Assembly (NCBI GenBank): GCA_051861545.1
Contig: JBIMKP010000022.1
Coordinates: 1-64,000 of the forward strand
Direction of reading: 5' to 3'
From: CAISCU01 sp051861545
Lineage (GTDB): Bacteria > Bacteroidota > Bacteroidia > UKL13-3
DNA: 64,000 nt
In this document: positions 1 through 8,422 of the stretch, piece by piece
Numbering within the stretch: the first letter of the stretch is position 1
Layout of the letters: each line of letters starts with the position of its first letter
Notes under the pieces: generated by a model
The model's input: the letters and a program-made list of their open reading frames with translations, nothing else
What the model was told of the DNA's origin: nothing
Database searches by the model: none
Position numbers and translations under genes: made by a program

Positions 1-51
1 CTGTTTAAATTGATTGTATTAATGGGTTTTAAAATATTGAATAATCCTTTT

Positions 52-97
52 CATCCCTCATTACCCCGAGCTTAAGCAACGGGGCAATTGAGGGATG
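52..97. repeat. REP-like palindrome left of the RAYT gene
   Basis: A near-perfect hairpin. CATCCCTCA (52-60) pairs with TGAGGGATG (89-97), and inside it CCCCG (64-68) pairs with CGGGG (80-84), leaving an 11-nt loop. It has the same two-step stem design as the palindromes to the right of the transposase gene, though the sequence differs. It is probably a substrate or relic of the neighbouring Y1 transposase, which is inferred from position and shape. Confidence 0.7.
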
Positions 98-146
98 GAG
101 AGATTTCATTATTCAACGCATTGAAATCCTAAAATAATTTTGCTGT

Positions 147-189
147 TTTCTCAATTGCCCTGTGGATTTATCCCTGGGAAATTGAGAAA
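147..189. repeat. Second palindrome left of the RAYT gene
   Basis: TTTCTCAATT (147-156) pairs with AATTGAGAAA (180-189), and CCC (158-160) pairs with GGG (176-178) after one mismatch. Together with the hairpin at 52-97 it forms a two-hairpin module separated by an ATTATTCAAC-containing spacer, which is the same arrangement seen on the right side of the gene. Confidence 0.65.
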
Positions 190-456
190 TATGAAGCCAT
201 TTGCTAATGAAGGATATCATAAATTAAGGAATACCTTAAAGCATCGTTAAATCGTCTTCTTTTTATTTTACATGCTAAAAAAAAGTTTTGAGTTAAGCGT
301 CATTTAAATTGCTGAAAATAAATATTATATAAGTATAAATGTTTTCATTCTTTTTGAAAATTACTATAAGTTTTAAAGAATAAATTGTTAAAAATGGAGG
401 CTTCAATTTAATTGTAATTCGATTTTACATTTCAGTTAAATAAATAAGTTTAAATC

Positions 457-924
457 ATGTCTCATGTTAACATTTATGTCCATTTGGTTTTTAGCACAAA
501 ACATAGATATCCTTTTTTGAATACCTTGGAATTAAGAAAAACGATGTGGAGTCATATGAAAGAAAATGCCCAAGAAAAGGGAATTCACATAGCTGCAGTT
601 AAAGGGTATATGGAACATTGTCATTGTTTGGTATCATTAAACAAAAATCAGTCAATACGGGAAATTGCTCAGATGATTAAAGGTGAATCATCTTTTTGGA
701 TGAATAATAGCGGACTTCTAAAAGAAAAATTTCAATGGCAAAATGATTATTATGCAGTTTCGGTTGGTGATTCAGATTTTAAAAGAGTTTTGAATTATAT
801 CCTTAATCAAGAGAAGCATCATTCTAAACTACCATTTCAAGAAGAACATGAATCATTGATTGAGAAATTTAAAAAAGTGAGGCAAATTGTAATTAATTCT
901 GATGCTTCAATCAATATAAAATAA
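457..924 (+). CDS. REP-associated tyrosine transposase (Y1/HUH, RAYT type)
   Basis: A 155-residue single-domain Y1 transposase of the IS200/RAYT superfamily, which nicks and joins single-stranded DNA at hairpins. The HUH metal motif is H54-C-H56 within GYMEHCHCLVSL. The probable catalytic tyrosine is Y114 in the LNYILNQEKHH motif, with Q117 and H121-H122 following. The family's usual core is intact, so the enzyme looks complete. There is no tnpB or accessory gene beside it. The gene is bracketed by palindromes on both sides (52-189 and 999-1531), and its last codons and stop lie inside the first unit of a 244-bp tandem repeat. This matches domesticated RAYTs that act on REP palindromes. An IS200-like mobile element is the alternative, but the flanking hairpins favour RAYT. 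Confidence 0.85.
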   Translation: MSHVNIYVHLVFSTKHRYPFLNTLELRKTMWSHMKENAQEKGIHIAAVKGYMEHCHCLVSLNKNQSIREIAQMIKGESSFWMNNSGLLKEKFQWQNDYYAVSVGDSDFKRVLNYILNQEKHHSKLPFQEEHESLIEKFKKVRQIVINSDASINIK

Positions 925-1536
925 CACATAATAATTAGGGTAAATTCACTAAATCATAAGTTTCAAACCATTTAAGAATGTGATATAAAATCATGCAGCA
1001 AACTCAATAGCTCTGCGGCTTCAGCCCAGAGATAATGAGTTTGGAAATGAAATTATTCAACACCTCATTTGCCTCGGTTTGAAACCATGAGCCAAAAGAG
1101 AAAACAAAATCCTTTAAAAAATTAGTTGATTTTTCATTTGCAACATTGCATTAGCCAATATAAAATAACGCATAATAATTAAGGTAAAATTCTATTAATC
1201 ATATGCTTCAAGCCATTTATGATGTGCTGTAAAATCATGCTGCAAACTCAATAGCTCTGTGGCTTCAGCCCAGAGATAATGAGTTTGGAAATGAAATTAT
1301 TCAACACCTTTTTAGCCTCGGTTTGAAACAATGAGGCAAAAGAGAAAACAAAATCCTTTAAAAAATTGGTTGATTTTTCATTTGCAACATTGCATTAGCC
1401 AATATAAAATAATGCATAATAATTTAGCTAAAATTCAATTAATCATATCCTTCAAGCCATTTATGATGTGCTGTAAAATCATGCTGCAAACTCAATAGCT
1501 CTGTGGCTTCAGCCCGGAGCTAATGAGTTTGGAAAT
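912..1536. repeat. 244-bp tandem direct repeat (about 2.6 units) carrying REP-like hairpins
   Basis: Three head-to-tail copies start at 912, 1156 and 1400, exactly 244 bp apart; the third stops near 1536. Each complete unit has two palindromes: a long hairpin (999-1043, 1243-1287, 1487-1531) with arms CAAACTCA/TGAGTTTG and CTCTG/CAGAG, and a shorter one pairing GCCTC with GAGGC (about 1068-1097 and 1310-1341). The third hairpin has a change to CGGAG. The first unit begins inside the last codons of the transposase gene, so the amplification took in the gene's 3' end. The block fills the whole 700-bp gap between the transposase and the next gene. Confidence 0.9.
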
Positions 1537-1653
1537 ATTCTAATATGCTTGATGATATTTGTTTTTGGACTTATTTTCTATTGGTGAAATCTTTGAAAAG
1601 TAATTAAGTTAATCAATTTTTTAATGATTGGTAAAAAAACTAAATTTGAGATT

Positions 1654-1890
1654 ATGAAATATACAATTGAGTTAGGTGATTCTTCAAAAGATCAATTGGT
1701 TTTAGGGATTTTAAAGGAATTAAATGTTAAAATTTCTAACTTAGAAACTAATCAGGTTTTAACCGCAAAAGATGTAGCTTTTGGGATAGGTAGAGAAGCA
1801 ACAAATATTGAATTGAAGGAGTATTTAAATCGAGCAGATAATAGTGAATTATTGGATATTGACGATTTAATTGAAGAACTCGATAAATGA
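1654..1890 (+). CDS. Putative antitoxin of a type II toxin-antitoxin pair
   Basis: A 78-residue acidic protein. I place the start at the internal ATG (MKYTIELGDSS) rather than 30 nt upstream, because the upstream 10 residues look like untranslated leader. It contains no HTH that I can recognise. The C-terminal half is rich in Asp, Glu and Leu, ending LLDIDDLIEELDK, as expected of a helix that wraps a toxin. The stop overlaps the next start as ATGA (1887-1890), implying translational coupling. The antitoxin role is inferred from size, acidity and coupling to a RelE/ParE-like gene. Confidence 0.6.
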   Translation: MKYTIELGDSSKDQLVLGILKELNVKISNLETNQVLTAKDVAFGIGREATNIELKEYLNRADNSELLDIDDLIEELDK

Positions 1891-2174
1891 AAATCGTAAT
1901 TAGTTCTGAGGCAGTTTTGGTAATTAAGGAACTAGCAAAATTTGTTGAAATTAAAAACACTCCAGGAAGCGGAAAAAGATTTGCCAGTAAATTTTTGAAA
2001 TTGATTAAATCAAAACTATTGAAATTTAATCAACATAGATTATGTAAATACCCTGAATTTCAAGATAAACAATGGAGATGTTTAATCTTCAAAGATTGGA
2101 TTGTTGTTTATGCAACAAACCAATATCAAATTGAAATAAAATTGATAATAAATGGATCTCTGCTAAATTATTAA
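1887..2174 (+). CDS. RelE/ParE-superfamily toxin-like protein
   Basis: A 95-residue basic protein with the RelE/ParE layout: an N-terminal strand (MKIVISSEAVLVIKEL), a helical pair rich in Lys, then the C-terminal beta-sheet signature LCKYPEF...WRCLIFKDWIVVYATNQ...IEIKLIINGS. Members of this superfamily are either ribosome-dependent mRNA nucleases (RelE) or gyrase poisons (ParE). The sequence alone does not tell which applies here. It is coupled by an ATGA overlap to the acidic gene upstream and ends 2 nt before a convergent acetyltransferase gene. Confidence is good for the fold and moderate for toxin activity. Confidence 0.7.
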   Translation: MKIVISSEAVLVIKELAKFVEIKNTPGSGKRFASKFLKLIKSKLLKFNQHRLCKYPEFQDKQWRCLIFKDWIVVYATNQYQIEIKLIINGSLLNY

Positions 2175-2176
2175 TT

Positions 2177-2632
2177 TCACCCCAACTTCTTCTCAAAACA
2201 AATACTTTCTTTTACATCTTTATACTGACCATAATTAGGTATATTGGTATAATTACTTTTTTTATACAAGCCGACTGCTCTAACTTGTTTGTAGCCTGTT
2301 TCTAGAATGCAGGAACTAAAATTTAATTCTCTTGCCCAATTTTCCAATTCAACTAAAATGGCTCCTGCAATGCCTTTTCCACGATAGTTTTCATCAACAT
2401 ACATTCGTTTGATTTCAGCAATTCCATCTTCATATTGTTTGATGGCTCCGCAGCCTACAGCTTCATTGTTAACATAAGCAACTAATACATGTTGAATGGA
2501 ATCTATCTTGTTAAACTGGGCAAAAAATCCATGCTGCTCACCATCTAAAAATGCGAGAATCTTATCTAATTCTATTACCAGTTTTTGAAAGTCGGGATTG
2601 CTTGAGTTTGTTTTGATGATTTGGATATTCAT
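2177..2632 (-). CDS. GNAT family N-acetyltransferase
   Basis: A 151-residue single GNAT domain. The acetyl-CoA binding signature is visible as VDENYRGKGIAGAILVELE (Q/RxxGxG/A type, about residues 77-95), preceded by the IAEIKRMYV strand. The C-terminal half contains the usual YKKSNYTNIPNYG segment, where a small-molecule GNAT places its last helix-strand pair. The substrate is not predictable. It lies convergent with the toxin gene and is followed upstream by an AT-rich 260-bp spacer in which I see no gene. Confidence 0.85.
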   Translation of the reverse strand: MNIQIIKTNSSNPDFQKLVIELDKILAFLDGEQHGFFAQFNKIDSIQHVLVAYVNNEAVGCGAIKQYEDGIAEIKRMYVDENYRGKGIAGAILVELENWARELNFSSCILETGYKQVRAVGLYKKSNYTNIPNYGQYKDVKESICFEKKLG

Positions 2633-2895
2633 AGGCTAGTATTAGCTTGGTTTTGTGTTTTTTTGAATAGGAAGATTAGCTTTGTAAAATAGATTTATAA
2701 ATTAATAAAGGATTTTTAAAAACTCAAATAAAGTACTTAAATTCAAAATTTAGTATAGAAACATAGATTATAATTATTTGGTGAAATCCAAAGAAAATAG
2801 GAATTCAAATTTAGAATATTTGTAAAAACTATTTATTAATTAAAAAACTTAAGTTTATAATTTTGTAAACTTTTAATTATATTTGTTTTTGAAAA

Positions 2896-3207
2896 ATGAT
2901 TGTAGAATTTGATGATGATGATTTAGAAAAGCTTTATAAAACTCCATAGGAGCAAATCAAGGGTAAGCGAAAAATTCCTATTGAAGTAATTAAACAGTAT
3001 AAAAAAAAGCTGGCAATCTTAATTGGAATCGAAACGATTGAAGATTTAAAGCCATTCAAAGGATTAAATTTTGAGTACTTGAAAGGTGATAGGAAAGGCC
3101 AATGTTCAATAAGGTTAAACGACCAATACAGATTGATTTTTGTTCCTAAAAAAGATGGAAGTATACAAGTTTTATTAATCAAAGAAATATCGAAACATTA
3201 TGAATAA
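2896..3207 (+). pseudogene. HigB/RelE-type toxin gene with in-frame TAG stop
   Basis: The frame from ATG 2896 to TAA 3205-3207 encodes a HigB-family toxin (host-inhibition killer protein), interrupted only by TAG at 2947-2949 (codon 18). Before the stop it reads MIVEFDDDDLEKLYKTP. After it the family core is intact: KPFKGLNFEYLKGDRKG, SIRLNDQYRLIFVP and the C-terminal LLIKEISKHYE. The frame overlaps the downstream higA start by 8 nt, the normal operon arrangement. A single substitution (for example from CAG or AAG) would explain the stop. Restart at a later codon would drop the first strand, so loss of toxin function is likely. A sequencing error cannot be excluded. Confidence 0.85.
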
Positions 3208-3556
3208 GAAAGAGAAGAAAATAGCTAATGATTTGATACCGGGAGATATCTTCCATCCAGGAGAGCATTTAAAAGATGAATTAGAAGCAAGAGAAATGAA
3301 CCAGCAAGATTTGGCTGATCAACTACACTTAAGTAAATCTGAAATTAGCCTAATCATCAATGGTCATAGAAATATTACACCCACCATTGCTGTTAAGCTG
3401 GAAGAGGCACTCGGTATCAATGCTGAATTCTGGATGAATATTCAAATTAAATATGATATTGATTTGGTCAAGAAAAAGTTTCAACAGAATCTTCAAAAAT
3501 CTAAGATTTCTGCAGTGAAAAAGGAAAAATTGAAGAAAGTAATTTCTGTAGCTTAA
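3200..3556 (+). CDS. higA: HigA-type antitoxin, XRE family
   Basis: A 118-residue XRE/HigA antidote protein. The family opening HPGEHLKDELEAREMNQQDL (about residues 20-39) leads into a helix-turn-helix ending LSKSEISLIINGHRNITPTI, then the typical HigA segment EEALGINAEFWMNIQIKYD. HigA proteins neutralise the HigB mRNA interferase and repress their own promoter. The start lies inside the last codons of the upstream toxin frame, which carries a stop codon, so this antitoxin is probably orphaned here. The C-terminal 20 residues are lysine-rich, as often seen. Confidence 0.9.
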   Translation: MNKKEKKIANDLIPGDIFHPGEHLKDELEAREMNQQDLADQLHLSKSEISLIINGHRNITPTIAVKLEEALGINAEFWMNIQIKYDIDLVKKKFQQNLQKSKISAVKKEKLKKVISVA

Positions 3557-3721
3557 TCTTTTCAATGCAAAAGAAATTATAGAAAACGTGGACACAATTA
3601 ACCGAAAATATACTGGTAACATTTACTTCGTTAATAGGTCTGTTTATAGTAATATTGAAAGAGATATTAATAATTTCTAATAATCAAGTATTATCAGAAA
3701 TTGTCCTTGTAGCTTACTTAT

Positions 3722-4381
3722 TTATTTAACAGAATTGTATTCATTCCACAACTTCAACATTTCCTGAATTTCTTGCCATTCTTCTAAATAAGCGCCTGAA
3801 GGAATAAAGAACTTTTTATCAAATTTTTTGAAATATTCTGAAGCCTTTTTACTTCCAGAAATTGTGGCATAAAACAATTCATAAGCCAAATCTATTTTAT
3901 CTTCCGACATTTCACCCTTTGTACTTTCATATTTTTTAATCACCAAATTTATACTTTCCTGATTGTACATTTTTAATTCAGGATTGATGATTAAATTGCG
4001 TTTTAATTCACCTTGTTTGAAATAGAATTTTTCAATAGTATAAATATTTGCTAAAACTTCACGATTACCTCCATTTGCCATTAGTTTAAATTCTCTAATA
4101 AATAAAGTGTCATTCTCTAATGTAACCTTGCAATCTCTTAAAGCATCCCAAAATCCAAGTGAACTATCCATATCACATCTGTTCAAATAAAATTCACTGA
4201 ATATATTAGGATTCCCTTCTCGATATCCACATATTGCTAATGATTTGCCATTTGAAAATGTATAGATGGAATCTGCTTTTACTTTTTTCGCATCATGAAT
4301 AATACATTCACAATTTGTTGTTTGGGCATGTGATGTCAATACCCCAAAAAGTATTATTATGAACAAGATATATTTCTTCAT
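3722..4381 (-). CDS. Secreted protein of unknown function
   Basis: I place the start at the internal Met (MKKYILFIIILFGVLTSHAQ), giving a clean Sec signal peptide cut after Ala-Gln-type residues, 13 nt after the stop of the upstream gene; the longer frame would overlap that gene. The mature part is about 200 residues with an early Cys-Glu-Cys (NCECI) and one further pair of cysteines, and a mixed alpha/beta composition. I do not recognise a family. It is probably co-transcribed with the membrane protein gene at 4395-4928 and acts in the periplasm or at the outer membrane. Confidence 0.65.
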   Translation of the reverse strand: MKKYILFIIILFGVLTSHAQTTNCECIIHDAKKVKADSIYTFSNGKSLAICGYREGNPNIFSEFYLNRCDMDSSLGFWDALRDCKVTLENDTLFIREFKLMANGGNREVLANIYTIEKFYFKQGELKRNLIINPELKMYNQESINLVIKKYESTKGEMSEDKIDLAYELFYATISGSKKASEYFKKFDKKFFIPSGAYLEEWQEIQEMLKLWNEYNSVK

Positions 4382-4394
4382 TTGATTTTTAGTT

Positions 4395-4928
4395 TTAATT
4401 CTCATCTTCAATTTTACTTTCCGAATTTGATTTACTTTTACTATCGATGAAATCAGTTATTTCTTTACTTCTTGTCAAAATCAAATAAGCAATCACAACC
4501 TGAATTCCATTCACCAAAATATTTTCAGTAGATGGATCATTCAATAAGGTTTCTTTGCTTTGAACATAATAATACAATTCTCTACATAATTCAGGAAAAC
4601 CAAGAATCACTTGTATGGCACCAAATATAATCACACAAACATGTATCAATTGTTTTGAGTTCAATTCTAAATTGAGATTTTCTTGCTGATAACCTTTGTC
4701 AAGCTTGAGTTTTTCGATGATGATACCTGGATTAAATATCAAATACTTAATCAGTAAATAAAATGCAATTGCCGTTAATAAAACTACTGAAATTGCGAAT
4801 ATTGGTTTTTCAAATAAACTATTAGAATAGAGTATTAAAATTGATTGTGGTAATAATATAATCGTTTGTACCAAGAAATAGATGCCAATTACTTTTAATA
4901 TAAATACCCAAAATGTATGCAGACTCAT
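4395..4928 (-). CDS. Four-helix membrane protein of unknown function
   Basis: 177 residues with four hydrophobic stretches, roughly at residues 8-32, 42-66, 92-112 and 136-154, separated by short polar loops, and a charged tail (SKSKSNSESKIEDEN). There is no signal peptide and no recognised domain. It lies directly upstream of a secreted protein gene (13 nt between them with the shorter start), so the two are likely an operon. Function unknown. Confidence 0.65.
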   Translation of the reverse strand: MSLHTFWVFILKVIGIYFLVQTIILLPQSILILYSNSLFEKPIFAISVVLLTAIAFYLLIKYLIFNPGIIIEKLKLDKGYQQENLNLELNSKQLIHVCVIIFGAIQVILGFPELCRELYYYVQSKETLLNDPSTENILVNGIQVVIAYLILTRSKEITDFIDSKSKSNSESKIEDEN

Positions 4929-5060
4929 ATGGTTTTATTTAGTTTTAGATACGTATTTCTTAATAGGAAATTTAGTTCTAGGATAATAATATATTAAGGT
5001 GCTTAAATCATAAAATGAACTAAATACAATAAGTCAATATAGCAACATTAATTGATTTAT

Positions 5061-5741
5061 TTATGCAGTTAATATAACTATTCTTTTGAGAAATTTTCCA
5101 TCTTTAATTATCCATAATACAGCATACGAACCTGCTCCATCACTATTTTTAGCAATGATATACAAGCTATTTGTATCCTTGTCTTGATACATATTTGTCA
5201 ATTTTAAATTTGGATTGAATAGTTGATTTGTTGGAAGATTGATATCAGTTTTTTCTCTACTCAACTTTAATGATTGATACTCCATTTTTGGCATTTCACC
5301 ATCAGTTCCCCAAAATTTAGTAGCATCTATTTTATCAATAAAATTATTCTTATAAGTGATTTGATGTTTTTTACTATCAAATGTTCCTGTTTTGATAGTC
5401 AATTTATAGGAGTCTAAAACCAATTGATTTGAAGATTTACTTAATTCATTTCTTTTAGCTTTTTGAAAACTTTGAATTTGTGTTAAACCACTTTTGTGAA
5501 TGAATCCATTTTTGTTTTTGGTTTCTAAATTATAAATAACCGGAATCCAATCTGTGGAAGATTCTTGTTCTAATTCATCTATCATCACAATACTACCATT
5601 GCTTAGTTTTTGTATGATGTTTTTTCCTAATTTGGCAGTTTCTCGAACATAAACATAGCCATCTTTTGATTGTATAATGGCAAATTGAGCATTTACATTT
5701 AAACATGTAAAAAGGAGTAAAGAAATTATAAATTTTTTCAT
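5061..5741 (-). CDS. Secreted SH3-like domain protein
   Basis: 226 residues with signal peptide MKKFIISLLLFTCLNVNAQ. The first 80 mature residues resemble a bacterial SH3 domain: SKDGYVYVRETAKLGKNIIQ..., then a WIPVIYNLE strand and a GFIHKSGL end, a fold used to bind peptidoglycan peptides. The second half is unassigned and ends in beta-rich LYIIAKNSDGAGSYAVLWII. It stands alone on the minus strand, divergent from hmgA. The periplasmic or outer-membrane location follows from the signal peptide; the ligand is unknown. Confidence 0.75.
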   Translation of the reverse strand: MKKFIISLLLFTCLNVNAQFAIIQSKDGYVYVRETAKLGKNIIQKLSNGSIVMIDELEQESSTDWIPVIYNLETKNKNGFIHKSGLTQIQSFQKAKRNELSKSSNQLVLDSYKLTIKTGTFDSKKHQITYKNNFIDKIDATKFWGTDGEMPKMEYQSLKLSREKTDINLPTNQLFNPNLKLTNMYQDKDTNSLYIIAKNSDGAGSYAVLWIIKDGKFLKRIVILTA

Positions 5742-5823
5742 AGGAATTAAAACATAAATATAAAAACCTGAAGTAAATTTTCAAAATAAGATATTTTGAA
5801 TCCAATTTATTTAGGACCCTTTA

Positions 5824-5837
5824 TTGACTTAAATCAA
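5824..5837. promoter_or_regulatory. Palindrome upstream of hmgA-hppD, possible operator
   Basis: TTGACTTAAATCAA is an almost perfect 14-bp palindrome about 95 nt before the hmgA start, in the divergent region between the SH3 gene and hmgA. Lrp/AsnC- or MarR-like regulators of aromatic catabolism bind sites of this size. No regulator gene lies nearby, and AT-rich DNA gives such palindromes by chance, so this is weak. Confidence 0.25.
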
Positions 5838-5931
5838 CTTTCTCAAGGTTAAAAGTCATTAAAAAACCTGACTGCCGTCATTATTTGAACTTAGCCATGG
5901 TAATAGTTTTACCGAACCTAAAATTAAATCT

Positions 5932-7092
5932 ATGCCATTATATAGACAAGTTGGAATTATACCTGAAAAACGTCATATTGTATTTCGTCAACCAAATGGT
6001 AATCTTTACCATGAAGAATTATTTGGTACAGAAGGCTTTGCTGGAATGTCATCTTTGGTTTACCATATCTATCCTCCAACAAGGGTTAAAGAAATGGGAA
6101 AACCTTATTCTGTTCGTCCAGAAGTTGCTATAGAAGATAACCTTCAAGCCAGAAGTTATATGGCGTATAAAGCACCTCAGGTTCCAGATTATTTGGAATC
6201 AAGAAAGACGCTTTTTATTAATGATGATATGACAATTGGAGTTGCCGCTCCAACTGTTGGTACAAAAGATTATTTCTACAAAAATGCCGATGCCGATGAA
6301 ATGATTTTCATTCACAAAGGTGATGGTACTTTAAAAACCATGTATGGCAATATCGATTTTGCTTATGGTGATTATTTAATAATTCCTAGGGGAACTGTTT
6401 ATCAATTCGAATTTAAATCAACTGACAATAGATTGTTGATTGTTGAATCACATGGTCCTATTGAAACGCCTGCTAGGTATAGAAACAATTATGGTCAATA
6501 TCTAGAACATTCTCCATTTTGTGAAAGAGATTTACGTGGTCCACAAAACATGGAAACACATGAAGAAGAGGGTGAGTTTTTAATTAAAATAAAAAAGCGC
6601 GGATTGATTTATCCTTATGTTTATGAAAACCATCCTTTTGATTTAATAGGATGGGATGGATGCTCGTATCCTTATGCTTTTTCAATCTTTAATTTTGAGC
6701 CAATAACAGGTCGTATTCACATGCCTCCGCCAATTCATCAAACTTTCCAAGGTAGAAATTTTGTGATTTGTTCTTTCGTACCTAGGTTATATGATTACCA
6801 TCCACAAGCCATTCCTGCTCCATACCATCATAGCAATGTAGATAGCGACGAATTGTTGTATTATGTTGATGGTGATTTCATGAGTAGAAACAATATTCAA
6901 AAAGGTCAAATAACATTACATCCAGGTGGCATTCCACATGGTCCACACCCGGGTGCCATTGAAAGAAGTATTGGTAAAACTGTTACCAATGAATTGGCAG
7001 TAATGATAGACCCTTTTAATCCAGTTAAAATAACCAAAGAAGCTTTAGAACTTGAAGTAGAAGAATATTACCAAAGTTGGAAAAGTAATTAG
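5932..7092 (+). CDS. hmgA: Homogentisate 1,2-dioxygenase
   Basis: 386 residues. It opens the aromatic ring of homogentisate to maleylacetoacetate in tyrosine/phenylalanine breakdown in the cytoplasm. The cupin-type iron site is visible near the C-terminus: H300 and E307 in HHSNVDSDELLYY, and H336 in HPGGIPHGPHPG, the counterpart of the family His-Glu-His triad. The sequence RPEVAIEDN and the DADEMIFIHKGDG cupin strand are also typical. It is shorter than the classical enzyme of about 440 residues, a form common in Bacteroidota. It is followed 44 nt later by hppD, the preceding step of the same pathway, so the two are surely co-expressed. Confidence 0.93.
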   Translation: MPLYRQVGIIPEKRHIVFRQPNGNLYHEELFGTEGFAGMSSLVYHIYPPTRVKEMGKPYSVRPEVAIEDNLQARSYMAYKAPQVPDYLESRKTLFINDDMTIGVAAPTVGTKDYFYKNADADEMIFIHKGDGTLKTMYGNIDFAYGDYLIIPRGTVYQFEFKSTDNRLLIVESHGPIETPARYRNNYGQYLEHSPFCERDLRGPQNMETHEEEGEFLIKIKKRGLIYPYVYENHPFDLIGWDGCSYPYAFSIFNFEPITGRIHMPPPIHQTFQGRNFVICSFVPRLYDYHPQAIPAPYHHSNVDSDELLYYVDGDFMSRNNIQKGQITLHPGGIPHGPHPGAIERSIGKTVTNELAVMIDPFNPVKITKEALELEVEEYYQSWKSN

Positions 7093-7136
7093 AAACAAAA
7101 ATTGTTCAATAAATAAATTAAACCATTTCATTCATC

Positions 7137-8291
7137 ATGACTGATTTAACCCAAGTTCAAAATTTCAATTATTCGAGCACAGAAAAGATTTTTGATAAAG
7201 CTCAAGATTTTCTTCCAATTAATGGAACAGATTATGTGGAATTGTATGTAGGAAATGCGAAACAAGCAGCTCATTATTATAAAACTGCATTTGGTTTTAA
7301 AGATTTAGCTTATGCTGGTTTAGAAACGGGTCTTCGCGACCGTACTTCATATGTTTTACAACAAGGCAAAATTAGATTGGTGCTAACAACTCCTTTTGAC
7401 CCTGAAAGTGAAATAGCCCAACATCTTCGTATGCATGGTGATGGAGTAAAAGTAATAGCTCTTTGGGTTGATGATGCTTTTGATGCATTTGAACAAACTA
7501 CAAAAAGAGGTGCTAAACCTTACATGCAGCCAAAAGCTTTAAGTGATGAAAATGGAACAGTGAAAATGAGTGGCATTCACACTTACGGCGATACTGTTCA
7601 TGTTTTTATTGAAAGAAAAAACTACAATGGAATTTTCCTTCCAGGTTATGAAAAACTTGATACAGGATATGAACCTGGAACTTGTGGCTTGAAATACATC
7701 GACCATATGGTTGGAAATGTTGAATTAGGTTCAATGAATAAATGGGCAGATTTTTATGGGAATACCATGGGCTTTGCCAATTTGGTTACTTTCGACGATA
7801 AAGATATTTCTACTGAGTACACTGCATTAATGAGCAAAGTAATGTCCAATGGAAATGGATATATCAAATTCCCAATTAATGAACCTGCAATTGGAAAAAA
7901 GAAATCTCAGGTAGAAGAATATTTAGATTTTTACAGAGGTCCGGGTTGCCAACATATTGCTGTAGCTACTGATGATATTGTGTTTACAATTTCTGAAATG
8001 CGTAAACGTGGTGTTGAGTTTTTATATGTTCCAGGAACTTATTATGATACAGTAGGAGATAGAGTAGGAGTGATAGCAGAAGACATGGAGGAGTTGAAAA
8101 AATGGGGAATTATGGTTGATAGAGATGAAGAAGGTTATTTACTTCAAATCTTCACCAAACCAGTAGAAGACAGACCAACCTTGTTTTTTGAAATCATTCA
8201 AAGAAAAGGAGCTAAATCATTCGGAAAAGGAAATTTCCAGGCATTGTTTGAATCTATCGAAGCTGAACAAGCAAGAAGAGGTACATTATAA
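7137..8291 (+). CDS. hppD: 4-Hydroxyphenylpyruvate dioxygenase
   Basis: 384 residues with two vicinal-oxygen-chelate domains (about 25-165 and 183-360). It converts 4-hydroxyphenylpyruvate to homogentisate using Fe(II) and O2. The facial triad is H190 (YIDHMVGNVE), H273 (GCQHIAVATDDI) and E352 (LFFEIIQRKGAKSFGKGNF); the C-terminal signature RKGAKSFGKGNFQALF is the most conserved part of the family and is complete. It lies downstream of hmgA, which uses its product, and is followed by a hairpin terminator at 8312-8346. Confidence 0.95.
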   Translation: MTDLTQVQNFNYSSTEKIFDKAQDFLPINGTDYVELYVGNAKQAAHYYKTAFGFKDLAYAGLETGLRDRTSYVLQQGKIRLVLTTPFDPESEIAQHLRMHGDGVKVIALWVDDAFDAFEQTTKRGAKPYMQPKALSDENGTVKMSGIHTYGDTVHVFIERKNYNGIFLPGYEKLDTGYEPGTCGLKYIDHMVGNVELGSMNKWADFYGNTMGFANLVTFDDKDISTEYTALMSKVMSNGNGYIKFPINEPAIGKKKSQVEEYLDFYRGPGCQHIAVATDDIVFTISEMRKRGVEFLYVPGTYYDTVGDRVGVIAEDMEELKKWGIMVDRDEEGYLLQIFTKPVEDRPTLFFEIIQRKGAKSFGKGNFQALFESIEAEQARRGTL

Positions 8292-8311
8292 TTTAGAGTT
8301 TTTCGCAATAA

Positions 8312-8346
8312 AAGGGATTTTGTTTCGGCAGGATCCCTTATTTTGT
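8312..8346 (+). terminator. Rho-independent terminator of hmgA-hppD
   Basis: AAGGGAT (8312-8318) pairs with ATCCCTT (8333-8339), followed by ATTTTGTTTT. It lies 20 nt after the hppD stop and has the right polarity. Confidence 0.7.
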
Positions 8347-8422
8347 TTTAATATTTTATCAATAAGATTAAAAAAATTACTTGGCTTTTAGTTTAGTTTT
8401 TTGTTTAATTGTTTAAGAAGAA

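Noticed and set aside
912..1536. The 244-bp tandem repeat as a CRISPR array
   Set aside because: Units are 244 bp of nearly identical sequence with no short repeat-spacer alternation and no cas genes.
2896..3207. Programmed stop readthrough or pyrrolysine at the HigB TAG
   Set aside because: No pyl genes or readthrough signal seen, and the stop is near the start codon; simple nonsense mutation is more likely.
5824..5837. The TTGACTTAAATCAA palindrome as a proven operator
   Set aside because: Kept only as a weak feature: short, AT-rich, and no regulator gene nearby.
8188..8391. A 67-residue frame crossing the hppD stop
   Set aside because: It overlaps hppD in another frame and runs through the terminator hairpin; no protein signature.
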